DNA from: Paracidovorax citrulli
GTDB lineage: Bacteria; Pseudomonadota; Gammaproteobacteria; Burkholderiales; Burkholderiaceae_C
Assembly: GCF_900100305.1 (NCBI RefSeq)
Contig: NZ_FNEY01000007.1
Coordinates: forward strand, 62,001-126,000
Reading direction: 5' to 3'
Length of the DNA stretch: 64,000 bases
The notes under the pieces were generated by a model that saw nothing but the letters and a program-made list of their open reading frames with translations, did not search any database and was not told the DNA's origin. Below, piece after piece: positions 1 through 8,581 of this stretch. The number at the start of each line of letters is the position of its first letter. Positions within the stretch are counted from its first letter, which is position 1. The position numbers and the translations under genes are program-made.

Positions 1-1
1 G

Positions 2-190
2 GACGGCTACGACCTGCACAACGCGGTGCCAGCGATCGTCTGCGCCGCGGCCACCCAGGAACGGCTGGAAGCCGCCGGGGCGCCGATCCGCTCGGCGGAC
101 CGTGATCTGCTGCGGCGCTACTTCGAGAACCTCGGCATCGGCGACGCGGCCGGAGCCCCCGGTGCGCAACCCGCCGTGGCCCTGGGCTGA
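2..190 (+). CDS. C-terminal end of an oxidoreductase-like protein (partial)
   Basis: An open frame enters from the left edge and ends in TGA, giving a 62-residue tail that begins DGYDLHNAVPAIVCAA. The NAVPAIVCA stretch recalls the C-terminal domain of dihydrodipicolinate-reductase-like NAD(P)-dependent dehydrogenases, which often carry a similar NAIPAV segment. That is a weak family resemblance, not an identification. The following glycosyltransferase starts 23 bases after the stop on the same strand, so the genes probably belong to one transcription unit. Together with the MbtH-like gene beyond it, this looks like the end of a biosynthetic cluster lying mostly outside the window. Confidence 0.5.
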   Translation, partial: DGYDLHNAVPAIVCAAATQERLEAAGAPIRSADRDLLRRYFENLGIGDAAGAPGAQPAVALG

Positions 191-213
191 CACATCGCAG
201 GAGACACCCAGCC

Positions 214-1545
214 ATGGCACGCTACCTGCTCGCCGCCACCGCCCTGCCCGGACACGTCATGCCGGTCCTGGCCGTGGCACGGCATCTCGTCCAGCTCGGC
301 CACGAGGTGCGGATCCACACCGGCGGCATCTTCCGCACCCAGGCCGAAAATACAGGCGCCAGCTTCATCCCGCTGCTGCCCGGCATCAACCACGACTACC
401 GCGAGCTTGGCCAGCGGCACCCGCAACTGCAGCGGCTGTCGCCCGGTCCGCCCCGGCTCGCCTATGGCCTCAAGCACTTCTTCGCCGACGCCATCGCGCT
501 GCAGTACGAAGGCCTGCGCAGCATCCTGGACGGAGGCTTCGACGCCGACGCCATCGTCACGGACACCATGTTCTGCGGCACCATGCCGCTGCTGCTGGGG
601 CCGCGCAGCGACAGGCCGCCCGTGGTCGCGCTGGGCATCAGCGCGCTGGCGCTCTCCAGCGCCGACACGGCCATGTTCGGCTCGGCGCTGCCGCCGCCCG
701 CCAACGCCCAGCAGCGACAGCAATACCAGTCGCTCCAGGCCATGGTCCGGCGAACCACGTTCGACGACGTGCAGCGCCACTTCGACGGCGTGCTCGCGCA
801 ACTGGGGCGTCCGCCGCTTCCAGGGTTCTTCGCCGATGCCATGTTCACCCTGCCGGACCTCTACCTGCAGCTCACGGCCGAGGCGTTCGAGTACCCGCGC
901 AGCGACCTGCCCGAAACGGTCCGCTTCGTGGGACCGCTGCTCGCGCCGCCCTCGCAGGGTTTCGAGCCGCCGCCGTGGTGGCACACGCTGGACGATGGCC
1001 GCAACGTGGTGCTGGTCACGCAGGGCACGCTGGCCAACGAAGACCCGAACCACCTGATCGTCCCCACGCTCCAGGCGCTGGCCGGCATGCCGCACCTGCA
1101 CGTGATCGCCACCACGGGCGGGCCCGTGCCGGCAGCGGTCGCGGCAGCGGCTCCCGCGAATGCACGCGTCCTCGACTTCGTGCCGTACGACCGCCTCCTG
1201 CCCAAGGTGCATGCGATGGTGACCAATGGCGGCTACGGTTCGGTCAACCATGCCCTCAGCCTCGGCATTCCCCTGGTGGTGGCCGGAACCACGGAAGAGA
1301 AGCCCGAAATCGCGGCCCGCGTCGCCTGGACGGGAGCAGGCATCAACCTGAAGACGGGGCAACCCGGCAGCCGCGCGATCGCGGATGCCATCCACCAGCT
1401 GCTCGGCAATCCCTCCTACCGGCAGCGCGCCCAGGCGTTGCGGGATGCCTTTGCGGGATACGACGCGCTGGCAAGCATCGCCCAGGCCCTGGAGAACCTG
1501 CCCGGGCCGGCGGAACGCAGCCGGCTGCAGCCGGCCCTTGCGTAG
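214..1545 (+). CDS. GT1-family glycosyltransferase (UGT/MGT-like)
   Basis: This 443-residue protein has the two-lobed architecture of GT1 enzymes, which move a sugar from a nucleotide sugar to a small-molecule acceptor. The N-terminal lobe starts with the family pattern LPGHVMPVLAVARHL followed by LGHEVRIHTG. The C-terminal donor-binding lobe has VTNGGYGS at residues 336-343 followed by SLGIPLVV, the usual position of the nucleotide-sugar signature; the canonical HGG is NGG here. There is no signal peptide, so it should act in the cytoplasm. An AGGAGA ribosome site lies 10 bases before the ATG. Its neighbours, a truncated oxidoreductase-like tail and an MbtH-like gene 30 bases downstream, suggest it decorates a secondary metabolite such as a nonribosomal peptide. 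The acceptor cannot be read from the sequence. Confidence 0.88.
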   Translation: MARYLLAATALPGHVMPVLAVARHLVQLGHEVRIHTGGIFRTQAENTGASFIPLLPGINHDYRELGQRHPQLQRLSPGPPRLAYGLKHFFADAIALQYEGLRSILDGGFDADAIVTDTMFCGTMPLLLGPRSDRPPVVALGISALALSSADTAMFGSALPPPANAQQRQQYQSLQAMVRRTTFDDVQRHFDGVLAQLGRPPLPGFFADAMFTLPDLYLQLTAEAFEYPRSDLPETVRFVGPLLAPPSQGFEPPPWWHTLDDGRNVVLVTQGTLANEDPNHLIVPTLQALAGMPHLHVIATTGGPVPAAVAAAAPANARVLDFVPYDRLLPKVHAMVTNGGYGSVNHALSLGIPLVVAGTTEEKPEIAARVAWTGAGINLKTGQPGSRAIADAIHQLLGNPSYRQRAQALRDAFAGYDALASIAQALENLPGPAERSRLQPALA

Positions 1546-1575
1546 CCATGAAAAAAACTGCAACGGAGCTTTCCC

Positions 1576-1749
1576 ATGACCCATCCCCTTGACGACAGCA
1601 ACGGCCTCTTCCTCGTGCTGCACAACGCCGCAGGCCAGGCGTCCCTGTGGCCGCACTTCCTGGTGGTTCCGGCAGGCTGGACGGCAGTCTTCGGCCCGGA
1701 AAGCGCCGAACGCTGCCGCGGCTTCATCGAGGCCCGAGCTCCCGCCTGA
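1576..1749 (+). CDS. Short MbtH-like protein lacking the usual C terminus
   Basis: This 57-residue gene matches the MbtH family, small chaperone-like partners of adenylation domains in nonribosomal peptide synthetases. Visible family features are the acidic N terminus (DDSNGLFLVLHN), GQASLWP and VPAGW, holding two of the three near-invariant tryptophans. Usual members run to about 70 residues and end with a WTDxRPxSL block. Here the frame stops at FIEARAPA and that block is absent. Neither of the other two forward frames just past the stop restores it, so this does not look like a simple frameshift. A GGAG-type ribosome site precedes the ATG. The gene lies 30 bases behind the glycosyltransferase. 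It may be a decayed orphan or a functional short form. Confidence 0.72.
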   Translation: MTHPLDDSNGLFLVLHNAAGQASLWPHFLVVPAGWTAVFGPESAERCRGFIEARAPA

Positions 1750-1803
1750 ACGGCACCCACGGTCCAGCCGATACGGCGGGACGCCGGTCGGAGCACCCAA
1801 TCA

Positions 1804-1827
1804 ATTCAAACAAACGTTTGATTGAAT
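1804..1827. promoter_or_regulatory. 24-bp near-perfect palindrome, probable TetR operator
   Basis: The left half ATTCAAACAAAC and the inverse of the right half ATTCAATCAAAC agree at 11 of 12 positions, centred between bases 1815 and 1816. It ends 18 bases before the start codon of the TetR-type gene, where it would overlap the promoter or leader. The AT-rich element stands out from its GC-rich surroundings. Autoregulation of the efflux operon is inferred from this placement. Confidence 0.78.
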
Positions 1828-1845
1828 GTGGTGTAATCCGCGGCC

Positions 1846-2607
1846 ATGCCCGCACGACGCCCACGTTCCGCCGAGGCCCCCCCTCCGGCATCGTCTCCAG
1901 CCCCGACGGGAGAGGAGCAGGCATCCCCGCGGGCGCGCCTGCTGTCCGCCGCCCTGCGTCTGTTTTCCGAGCAGGGCTACACCAAGACTTCGGTCCGGGC
2001 CATTGCCGCGGCGGCGCAGGCCAACGTGGCGGCCGTGAGCTACTACTTCGGCGACAAGGCATCGCTCTACAGTGCCGTCTTCACCGAGCCCACGTGGGAC
2101 CACGCATCGCTGCGCTGCGCCTTCGCCCAGCCCGGCATCACGATGGAAGAGGCGCTGCGGCGCTACTTCCACGCGGCGCTCGCCCCCCTTGCCCATGGCG
2201 AACTGGCCCGCCAGAGCGTGCGGCTGCACATCCGCGAAATGCTCGAACCGACGGGGCAGTGGGAACGCGCGCTCGACCAGGACGTGCGCCAGCCCCATGA
2301 CGCGCTCGTGCGGCTGCTGTGCCGCCACATGGGGGTCGCCACCGCCGACCTCGCCGTCCACCGGCTGGCGCTGACCCTCTCCAGCATGGCGTTCCAGCTC
2401 TGGGGCCATCGCGACGACATCGAGGCCCTCAAGCCCGAACTGCTGGCCACGGCCGAGGCCGTGGAACTCTGGGCCGACCGCATGGTGGACTATGCGCTGG
2501 CCATGATCGCGGCCGAAAAAGCCTGGCGGCAAGCCACTGCGGCCCCTGCGGCCCGGGCCCCTGCCGCTTCCCGTTCACCGGCCCGCCGGAAGACGCCGAA
2601 ACCATGA
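1846..2607 (+). CDS. TetR-family repressor of the downstream RND efflux operon
   Basis: A 253-residue one-component regulator. The N-terminal helix-turn-helix domain (about residues 28-75) contains ARLLSAALRLFSEQGYTKTSVRAIAAAA and then VSYYFGDKASLYSAVF from about residue 65, the hallmark recognition-helix region of TetR proteins. The C-terminal ligand domain resembles the CerR/DUF1956-type subgroup often found in front of RND pumps. The first 27 residues and the last 30 are Pro/Ala-rich and probably disordered. The stop codon overlaps the ATG of the outer-membrane-factor gene as ATGA, so the two are translationally coupled. The 24-bp palindrome directly upstream is the likely binding site, which implies repression of its own operon until a ligand binds. 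The ligand is unknown. Confidence 0.9.
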   Translation: MPARRPRSAEAPPPASSPAPTGEEQASPRARLLSAALRLFSEQGYTKTSVRAIAAAAQANVAAVSYYFGDKASLYSAVFTEPTWDHASLRCAFAQPGITMEEALRRYFHAALAPLAHGELARQSVRLHIREMLEPTGQWERALDQDVRQPHDALVRLLCRHMGVATADLAVHRLALTLSSMAFQLWGHRDDIEALKPELLATAEAVELWADRMVDYALAMIAAEKAWRQATAAPAARAPAASRSPARRKTPKP

Positions 2608-4046
2608 TGCAGACCCTCTCCCACGGGCCCCGCCGCCTTCTCGGCGCGGCCGTCCTGTTCGCCCTGGCCGGCTGCGCGGCCACCGCGCCGCCGCCGCGCG
2701 TCGATGCCCCTGCGCCCGCCGGCTGGCAGGCCCCGCTGCCGCACCAGGGCCGCGTGGAAGACATCGCGCGCTGGTGGGAGCGCCTGGGCGATCCACTGCT
2801 CACCGACCTGATCGCCGCCGCGCAGGACGTGTCTCCGGACGTCGCCCAGGCCCGCTCGCGCGTGGAACAGGCCCGGGCCACGCAGGTGGCCGCACGCTCG
2901 GCGCTGCTGCCGGGCGTGGATGCCCAGGGCAACGCGAGCCGGGGCACCAGCCAGCAGGCTGCGGGGCTGGCGACGACCGTGCAGGGCGTCGTGCAGGCCA
3001 GCTGGGAGGTGGACGTCTTCGGCGGCAACGCCGCTGCCGCCGAGGCCGCGCGGCAGCGCCTGGCCGGCGCGCAGGCCCGGTGGCACGAGGCCCGCGTGTC
3101 GGTGGCCGCGGAAGTCGCCACGCAGTACGACGCATGGCGGCAGTGCCTGCGGCTGGCGGACGTGGCGCAATCCGATGCCCGCTCGCGCTCCGAGAGCGCG
3201 CGCCTCACGGAAGCCAGCGAACGCGCGGGCTTCACCGCGCCGGCCACGCTGGCGCTCGCCCAGGCCAGCGGGGCCGAGGGCCGGGTGCGCGCCGAGCAGC
3301 AGCGCATGGCCTGCGACATCGATCTGAAGGGCCTGGTGGCGCTCACGGGCCTGCCGGAGCCGGAACTCCGCGCCCGCGCGGCGGCGGCACCGGCGCCGCA
3401 GGCCCTGCCGGATTCGCTGTTCGCCATCGATACGCTGCCGGCCCGCGTGCTGGCCCAGCGGCCCGACGTGTATGCCGCCGAGCGCGAGGTGGCCGCGGCC
3501 AGTGCCGACGTGGGCAACGCGCGCGCCCAGCGCTTTCCGCGCCTGACGCTCGCCGGTTCCGTCGGCCGCGCCTGGGGCAGCACGGGCGGCACGAGCGTGG
3601 CGACGAACACCTGGTCGATCGGGCCCGTCGGGGTGAGCCTGCCGATCTTCGACGCGGGTCGCCGTGCCGCCCAGGTGGATGCGGCAGAAGCCCGCTACCA
3701 GGAGGCCGCGCAGCTCTACCGCGCGAACGTGCGCCGTGCGGTGAGCGAGGTCGAGCAGGCCCTGGTGCGGCTCGCGAGCACGGCCGCGCGCAGTGCCGAT
3801 GCCGAACGCGCCGCCGCGGGCTACCGCGCCTCCTTCGTCGCGACCGAAGCGCGCTGGCGCGGCGGCCTCGCGAGCCTGCTGGAGCTGGAGGATACGCGCC
3901 GCACCGCCCTCAATTCCGAGACCGCGCTCATCTCGCTGCGCCAGGAGCGCATGGCGGCATGGATCGGCCTCTACCGCGCCGCGGGCGGCGGATGGGAAGG
4001 ACCCGCGCAGGCATCCACACCCGTACCCGCCTCCGCCGCGCCCTGA
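2604..4046 (+). CDS. Outer-membrane efflux lipoprotein, NodT/OprM type
   Basis: The 480-residue protein starts with a lipoprotein signal whose lipobox ALAGC puts the acylated cysteine at residue 24. Two repeats of the TolC-like outer membrane efflux domain follow. The first begins at WWERLGDPLLTDLI and the second around RPDVYAAEREVAAASADVGNARAQRFP, the repeated pattern seen in OprM-class trimeric channels. It would form the outer-membrane exit duct of the pump encoded downstream. The chosen ATG overlaps the TetR stop; the next codon is also ATG. Regulator, outer-membrane factor, adaptor and pump run in one direction with short gaps, so one operon is likely. Confidence 0.93.
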   Translation: MMQTLSHGPRRLLGAAVLFALAGCAATAPPPRVDAPAPAGWQAPLPHQGRVEDIARWWERLGDPLLTDLIAAAQDVSPDVAQARSRVEQARATQVAARSALLPGVDAQGNASRGTSQQAAGLATTVQGVVQASWEVDVFGGNAAAAEAARQRLAGAQARWHEARVSVAAEVATQYDAWRQCLRLADVAQSDARSRSESARLTEASERAGFTAPATLALAQASGAEGRVRAEQQRMACDIDLKGLVALTGLPEPELRARAAAAPAPQALPDSLFAIDTLPARVLAQRPDVYAAEREVAAASADVGNARAQRFPRLTLAGSVGRAWGSTGGTSVATNTWSIGPVGVSLPIFDAGRRAAQVDAAEARYQEAAQLYRANVRRAVSEVEQALVRLASTAARSADAERAAAGYRASFVATEARWRGGLASLLELEDTRRTALNSETALISLRQERMAAWIGLYRAAGGGWEGPAQASTPVPASAAP

Positions 4047-4099
4047 CGGCCCGCCCCCGCATCCCCGACACACCGACCGCAACTTCCGGACCCTTTTCC

Positions 4100-5284
4100 A
4101 TGCTGCGACTGCGTTCACGCCCCTCCCTGCTGGCCCTGTCGGCCGCCTGCCTCGCCGCTGCCGCCGGCGGCGCCCTCGTGCTGGCCACACCCGGCGCCTC
4201 CCATGCCGAAGCCGCCAGGGACAAGGACGCCGCGGCGACCGCGCCCCGGCCGGCGCTCACCGTGACCACCACCACGCCCCGGCGCGAATCGCTCGCCGCG
4301 CGGCTTCCTGCCAACGGCAACGTCGCCGCGTGGCAGGAAGCGAGCATCGGCACCGAGAGCAACGGTTTGCGGCTGACCGAGGTACGGGTGAACGTGGGCG
4401 ACACCGTGCGCGCGGGCCAGGTGCTCGCAGTCTTCTCCGCCGACTCGGTGCAGGCCGAGCTGGCCCAGAGCCGCGCCAGCCTGCTGGAAGCGCGCGCGAG
4501 CGCCGCCGAGGCCGCGGCCAACGCCGAGCGCGCCCGCACGCTGCAGGCCTCGGGCGCCCTGAGCCAGCAGCAGATCCAGCAATACACCACCGCCAGCGAA
4601 ACCGCCGCCGCGCGCGTGGAGGCCGCGCAGGCCGCGCTCTCCGCGCAGCAACTGCGCCTGAAGCACACCCAGGTGCTCGCACCCGATAGCGGCGTCATTT
4701 CCGCGCGCACGGCCACGGTGGGCTCGGTGGTGGGCGCCGGTACCGAACTGTTCCGGATGGTGCGCAAGGGCCGCCTGGAGTGGCGCGCCGAAGTCACCTC
4801 CAGCGAACTGCCGCGCGTGCGGCCCGGCATCCGCGCCCGCGTCACCGCGGCGAGCGGCGCCGAAGTGGAAGGCACCGTGCGCGTGGTGGCACCCACGGTG
4901 GACCCGCAGTCGCGCAACGCCCTCGTCTATGTCGATCTGCCCGCCCATCCCGACATCCGGGCCGGCATGTTCGCGCGCGGCGATTTCCTGCTCGCGCAGC
5001 GCGACACCCTCACCGTCCCGCAGTCGGCCGTGGTGGTGCGCGACGGCTTCACGGCCGTGTTCGAGGTCGGCGAGGGCGGCCGCGTGGCGATGCGCCAGGT
5101 GAAGACCGGCCAGCGCACGGGCGACCGGGTGGAGATCCTCTCGGGACTGCAGGAGCGCGCCACCCTCGTGGAACGCGGCGGCGCGTTCCTCAACGACGGC
5201 GACACCGTGCGCGTCGAGGCATCCGGGGCGGCCGCGCCCGCCGCCGCCGCATCGACCGCGAAGAGCGCCGGCGCCGCGCGATAG
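4100..5284 (+). CDS. RND efflux periplasmic adaptor (HlyD/AcrA family)
   Basis: A 394-residue membrane fusion protein linking the inner-membrane pump to the outer-membrane channel. It has an N-terminal export or anchor segment (about residues 9-35), a split lipoyl domain (LTEVRVNVGDTVRAGQVLAV and later HTQVLAPDSGVISA), an alpha-helical hairpin rich in Ala/Glu/Gln between them, and a beta-barrel domain ending DIRAGMFARGDF. The C-terminal tail is Ala-rich. It begins 53 bases after the outer-membrane-factor gene and is followed by the pump after 66 bases. The family is clear; the substrate is not. Confidence 0.92.
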   Translation: MLRLRSRPSLLALSAACLAAAAGGALVLATPGASHAEAARDKDAAATAPRPALTVTTTTPRRESLAARLPANGNVAAWQEASIGTESNGLRLTEVRVNVGDTVRAGQVLAVFSADSVQAELAQSRASLLEARASAAEAAANAERARTLQASGALSQQQIQQYTTASETAAARVEAAQAALSAQQLRLKHTQVLAPDSGVISARTATVGSVVGAGTELFRMVRKGRLEWRAEVTSSELPRVRPGIRARVTAASGAEVEGTVRVVAPTVDPQSRNALVYVDLPAHPDIRAGMFARGDFLLAQRDTLTVPQSAVVVRDGFTAVFEVGEGGRVAMRQVKTGQRTGDRVEILSGLQERATLVERGGAFLNDGDTVRVEASGAAAPAAAASTAKSAGAAR

Positions 5285-5350
5285 AGAAGAAGCTGTCCCA
5301 CCGCCCATGCCGCATCCGCATTCCCGCCAGAGCCCCGAGAGCCCGCTGCC

Positions 5351-8300
5351 ATGAACCTTTCCGCCTGGTCCATCCGCAACCCCATCCCGGCCGCGATGCT
5401 GTTCGTGCTGCTCACCTTCGCGGGCCTGCTGTCGTTCCGCGCGATGAAGGTGCAGAACTTCCCCGACATGGACCTGCCGGTCGTGATGGTCACCGCCGCC
5501 CTGCCCGGCGCGGCGCCCGGCCAGCTCGAGACCGACGTGGCGCGCAAGATCGAGAACGCCATCGCCACCACGCAGGGCCTCAAGCACATCACGACCACCA
5601 TCGTGGACGGCACGGCCACCATCGCGGCCGAGTACCGCCTGGAAAAGCCCGTGCAGGAGGCCGTGGACGACGTGCGCTCGGCCGTCTCCCGCGTGCGCGC
5701 CGACATGCCGGCCGACCTGCGCGATCCCATCGTCACCAAGCTCGAACTCTCCTCGCAGCCCATCCTCGCCTTCGCCATCGCGTCCGACCGCATGGACGAC
5801 CAGGCGCTGTCCTGGTTCGTGGACGACACCCTCACCCGCCGCCTCCTGGCCGTGCCCGGCGTGGGCGCCGTCGGCCGCGTGGGCGGCGTGCAGCGCGAGG
5901 TGCGCGTGGCCATCGACCCGCTGCGCCTGCAGGCCCTGGGCGCGACGGCGGCCGACGTCTCGCGCCAGCTGCGCCTGGTGCAGACCGAAAGCGCGGGCGG
6001 CCGCACCGACCTGGGTGGCGCCGAGCAGCCCGTGCGCACCATCGCCACGGTGCGCACCGCGCAGGAAATCGCCGCGCTGGACATACCGCTGTCGGGCGGC
6101 GGCCACGTGCGCCTGGACCGGATCGCCACCGTCACCGACACGGTGGCCGAGCCGCGCACCGGCGCCCTGCTCGATGGCAAGCCGGTGATCGGCTTCGAGG
6201 TCTCGCGCAGCCGCGGCGCCAGCGAGGTCGAGGTGGGCGCGGGCGTACAGCGCGCGCTCGACCAGCTGGTGGCCGAGCACCCCGACCTGCACCTCACCCG
6301 CACGGTGGATTTCGTGGAGATCGCGAGCGACGAGTACGACAGCTCCATGCACCTGCTGTACGAAGGCGCCATCCTCGCGGTCGTCGTGGTGTGGCTGTTC
6401 CTGCGCAACTGGCGCGCCACCATCGTCTCGGCGGTGGCGCTGCCGCTGTCCGTGCTGCCGGCATTCATCGGCATGTACATGCTCGGCTTCTCGATCAACA
6501 TCATCACGCTGCTGGCGCTCTCGCTCGTCGTCGGCATCCTGGTGGACGACGCCATCGTCGAGGTCGAGAACATCGTTCGCCACCTGCGCATGGGCAAGAC
6601 GCCCTACCAGGCGGCGATGGAGGCGGCCGACGAGATCGGCCTGGCGGTGATCGCCACCACCTTCACCCTGATCGCCGTGTTCCTGCCCACGGCCTTCATG
6701 AGCGGCATCCCCGGGCGCTTCTTCAAGCAGTTCGGCTGGACGGCCGCGCTCGCCGTGTTCGCCTCGCTCGTGGTGGCGCGGCTGCTCACGCCGATGATGG
6801 CCGCCTACATCCTCAAGCCCCTCTCCGGCGAGGAGAAGGAGCCGCGCTGGCTCTCCGGCTACATGCGCGCCTCGGCCTGGGCGTTGCGCCACCGCGTGCT
6901 CACAGTGATCGGCGCGCTGCTGTTCTTCGTGGCCTCGATCGCGCTCATCCCGCTGCTGCCCTCGGGCTTCATCCCGCCGGACGACAACGCCCAGACCCAG
7001 GTCAACCTGGAGCTGCCGCCCGGCACCCGCCTCGCCGAGACCCGCGCCGCCGTGACCCAGGCCACGGAGCGCGTGCAGAAGGTGGGCCACGTGCGCAGCA
7101 TCTACACCGCCATCGGCGGCGGATCGGCGGGTGCCGACCCGATGGCCGGCGGATCGAGCGTCGGCGACCCGCGCAAGGCCACCCTCACGCTGCGCTTCGT
7201 GGCGCGCGGCGAACGCCCGCGCAAGCAGGAGATCGAGCAGCAGCTCCGCCTGGCGATGGAAGACCTGCCCGGCGTGCGCGTGAAGATCGGCCTGGGCGGC
7301 TCCAACGACAAGTACGTGCTGGCCCTGGCGAGCGAAGATCCGCAGGCCCTGGCCGACACGGCGCGCGCCGTGGAGCGCGACCTGCGCACCATTCCCGGCG
7401 TCGGCAACATCGGTTCCAGCGCCAGCCTCGTGCGCCCCGAAATCGTGGTGCGCCCCGACTTCGCGCGCGCCGCCGACCTGGGCGTGACCAGCAGCGCCAT
7501 CGCCGAGACCCTGCGCGTGGCCACCGTGGGCGACTACGACCAGAACCTGCCCAAGCTCAACCTGCCGCAGCGCCAGGTGCCGATCGTCGTGCGGCTGGAC
7601 GACGCCGCCCGCGAAGACCTCTCGGTGCTGGAACGCCTCGCGGTACCCGGCGCGCGCGGCCCCGTGCGGCTGGGCGAGGTCGCGCGCCTGGAAGTCGGCA
7701 GCGGCCCCGCCGTCATCAACCGCTACGACCGCGCGCGCAACGTCAACTTCGAGGTCGAGTTGGGCACGCGCGGCCTGGGCGAGGTCACCGAGGCCGTGCG
7801 GCAACTGCCCTCGGTGCGGCAGATGCCGGCCAGCGTGCGCCTGATCGACGTGGGCGACGCCGAGATGATGGGCGAACTGTTCGCCAGCTTCGGCCTCGCC
7901 ATGCTCACGGGCGTGGTCTGCATCTACCTCGTGCTGGTGCTGCTGTTCAAGGACTTCCTGCAGCCGGTCACCATCCTCATGGCGCTGCCGCTGTCGCTCG
8001 GCGGCGCCTTCGTGGGACTGCTGATCGCAGGCAAGAGCTTTTCCATGCCCTCGCTCATCGGGCTCATCATGCTCATGGGTATCGCCACGAAGAACTCCAT
8101 CCTGCTGGTGGAGTACGCCATCGTCGCGCGGCGCGACCAGGGCATGAGCCGCTGGGACGCCCTGCTGGACGCCTGCCACAAGCGGGCCCGGCCCATCATC
8201 ATGACCACGCTCGCCATGGGCGCGGGCATGCTGCCCATCGCCATGGCCTGGGGCGGCGCGGACATGAGCTTCCGCTCGCCCATGGCCGTGGCCGTGATCG

Positions 8301-8428
8301 GCGGCCTGCTCACCTCCACCGTGCTCAGCCTGCTGGTGGTGCCGGCCGTGTTCACCTACGTGGACGACTTCGCGCAGTGGTTCCAGCGGCGCGTGCTGGG
8401 CCGCCCGGGCCCCCAGCAGCGTACATAA
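5351..8428 (+). CDS. RND-family multidrug efflux transporter (AcrB/MdtBC-like)
   Basis: The 1025-residue inner-membrane proton/drug antiporter has the full-length duplicated RND layout: an N-terminal transmembrane helix (NPIPAAMLFVLLTFAGLLSF), a large periplasmic porter domain, six helices, then the same again. The transmembrane-4 signature GILVDDAIVEVEN lies around residue 400 and carries the paired aspartates used for proton relay. LIGLIMLMGIATKNSILLVEYA marks the equivalent segment of the second half. The length and the hydrophobic-substrate pattern fit the HAE-1 group rather than the heavy-metal CzcA group, so drugs, phenolics or other amphiphiles are likely substrates. In a plant-associated bacterium plant antimicrobials are plausible, but that is inference. 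Confidence 0.94.
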   Translation: MNLSAWSIRNPIPAAMLFVLLTFAGLLSFRAMKVQNFPDMDLPVVMVTAALPGAAPGQLETDVARKIENAIATTQGLKHITTTIVDGTATIAAEYRLEKPVQEAVDDVRSAVSRVRADMPADLRDPIVTKLELSSQPILAFAIASDRMDDQALSWFVDDTLTRRLLAVPGVGAVGRVGGVQREVRVAIDPLRLQALGATAADVSRQLRLVQTESAGGRTDLGGAEQPVRTIATVRTAQEIAALDIPLSGGGHVRLDRIATVTDTVAEPRTGALLDGKPVIGFEVSRSRGASEVEVGAGVQRALDQLVAEHPDLHLTRTVDFVEIASDEYDSSMHLLYEGAILAVVVVWLFLRNWRATIVSAVALPLSVLPAFIGMYMLGFSINIITLLALSLVVGILVDDAIVEVENIVRHLRMGKTPYQAAMEAADEIGLAVIATTFTLIAVFLPTAFMSGIPGRFFKQFGWTAALAVFASLVVARLLTPMMAAYILKPLSGEEKEPRWLSGYMRASAWALRHRVLTVIGALLFFVASIALIPLLPSGFIPPDDNAQTQVNLELPPGTRLAETRAAVTQATERVQKVGHVRSIYTAIGGGSAGADPMAGGSSVGDPRKATLTLRFVARGERPRKQEIEQQLRLAMEDLPGVRVKIGLGGSNDKYVLALASEDPQALADTARAVERDLRTIPGVGNIGSSASLVRPEIVVRPDFARAADLGVTSSAIAETLRVATVGDYDQNLPKLNLPQRQVPIVVRLDDAAREDLSVLERLAVPGARGPVRLGEVARLEVGSGPAVINRYDRARNVNFEVELGTRGLGEVTEAVRQLPSVRQMPASVRLIDVGDAEMMGELFASFGLAMLTGVVCIYLVLVLLFKDFLQPVTILMALPLSLGGAFVGLLIAGKSFSMPSLIGLIMLMGIATKNSILLVEYAIVARRDQGMSRWDALLDACHKRARPIIMTTLAMGAGMLPIAMAWGGADMSFRSPMAVAVIGGLLTSTVLSLLVVPAVFTYVDDFAQWFQRRVLGRPGPQQRT

Positions 8429-8446
8429 CCAGGGCAGGGCCAGTTA

Positions 8447-8480
8447 TCCCAGCCGGCCCCGAAACCCCGCGAGGCTGGGA
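8447..8480 (+). terminator. Hairpin after the efflux operon (weak terminator candidate)
   Basis: TCCCAGCC (8447-8454) and GGCTGGGA (8473-8480) form a perfect 8-bp inverted repeat 18 bases after the pump stop codon, with an 18-base loop. No T-run follows, so factor-independent termination is doubtful. Confidence 0.4.
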
Positions 8481-8489
8481 ACCACCATA

Positions 8490-8514
8490 TTCGCAAACAC
8501 GCCACTCTTTTCAG
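8490..8514 (+). promoter_or_regulatory. Imperfect PIP box (HrpX-type promoter element)
   Basis: TTCGC at 8490-8494 and TTCAG at 8510-8514 are separated by exactly 15 bases. The plant-inducible-promoter consensus bound by HrpX/HrpB-type activators is TTCGB-N15-TTCGB, so only one position differs. A TACTAAT sequence at 8542-8548 lies about 27 bases further on, near where a -10 element would be expected. The ATG of the large effector-like gene follows at 8582. Functional only by inference. Confidence 0.55.
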
Positions 8515-8581
8515 ATGCCGGCGTGGTCCCGCATGCAACCTTACTAATCATGACAATTATTTACACTTAGAGAGGCCCCCC

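Noticed and set aside
118-1800. Minus-strand 560-codon frame opposite the glycosyltransferase
   Set aside because: Low-complexity Arg/Gly-rich translation; the plus strand has a recognisable GT1 protein with a ribosome site.
4115-8179. A 1354-codon open frame on the minus strand opposite the RND pump
   Set aside because: It is the mirror of a GC-rich coding region, His/Ala/Arg-rich without any domain, and the plus strand encodes a full RND transporter.
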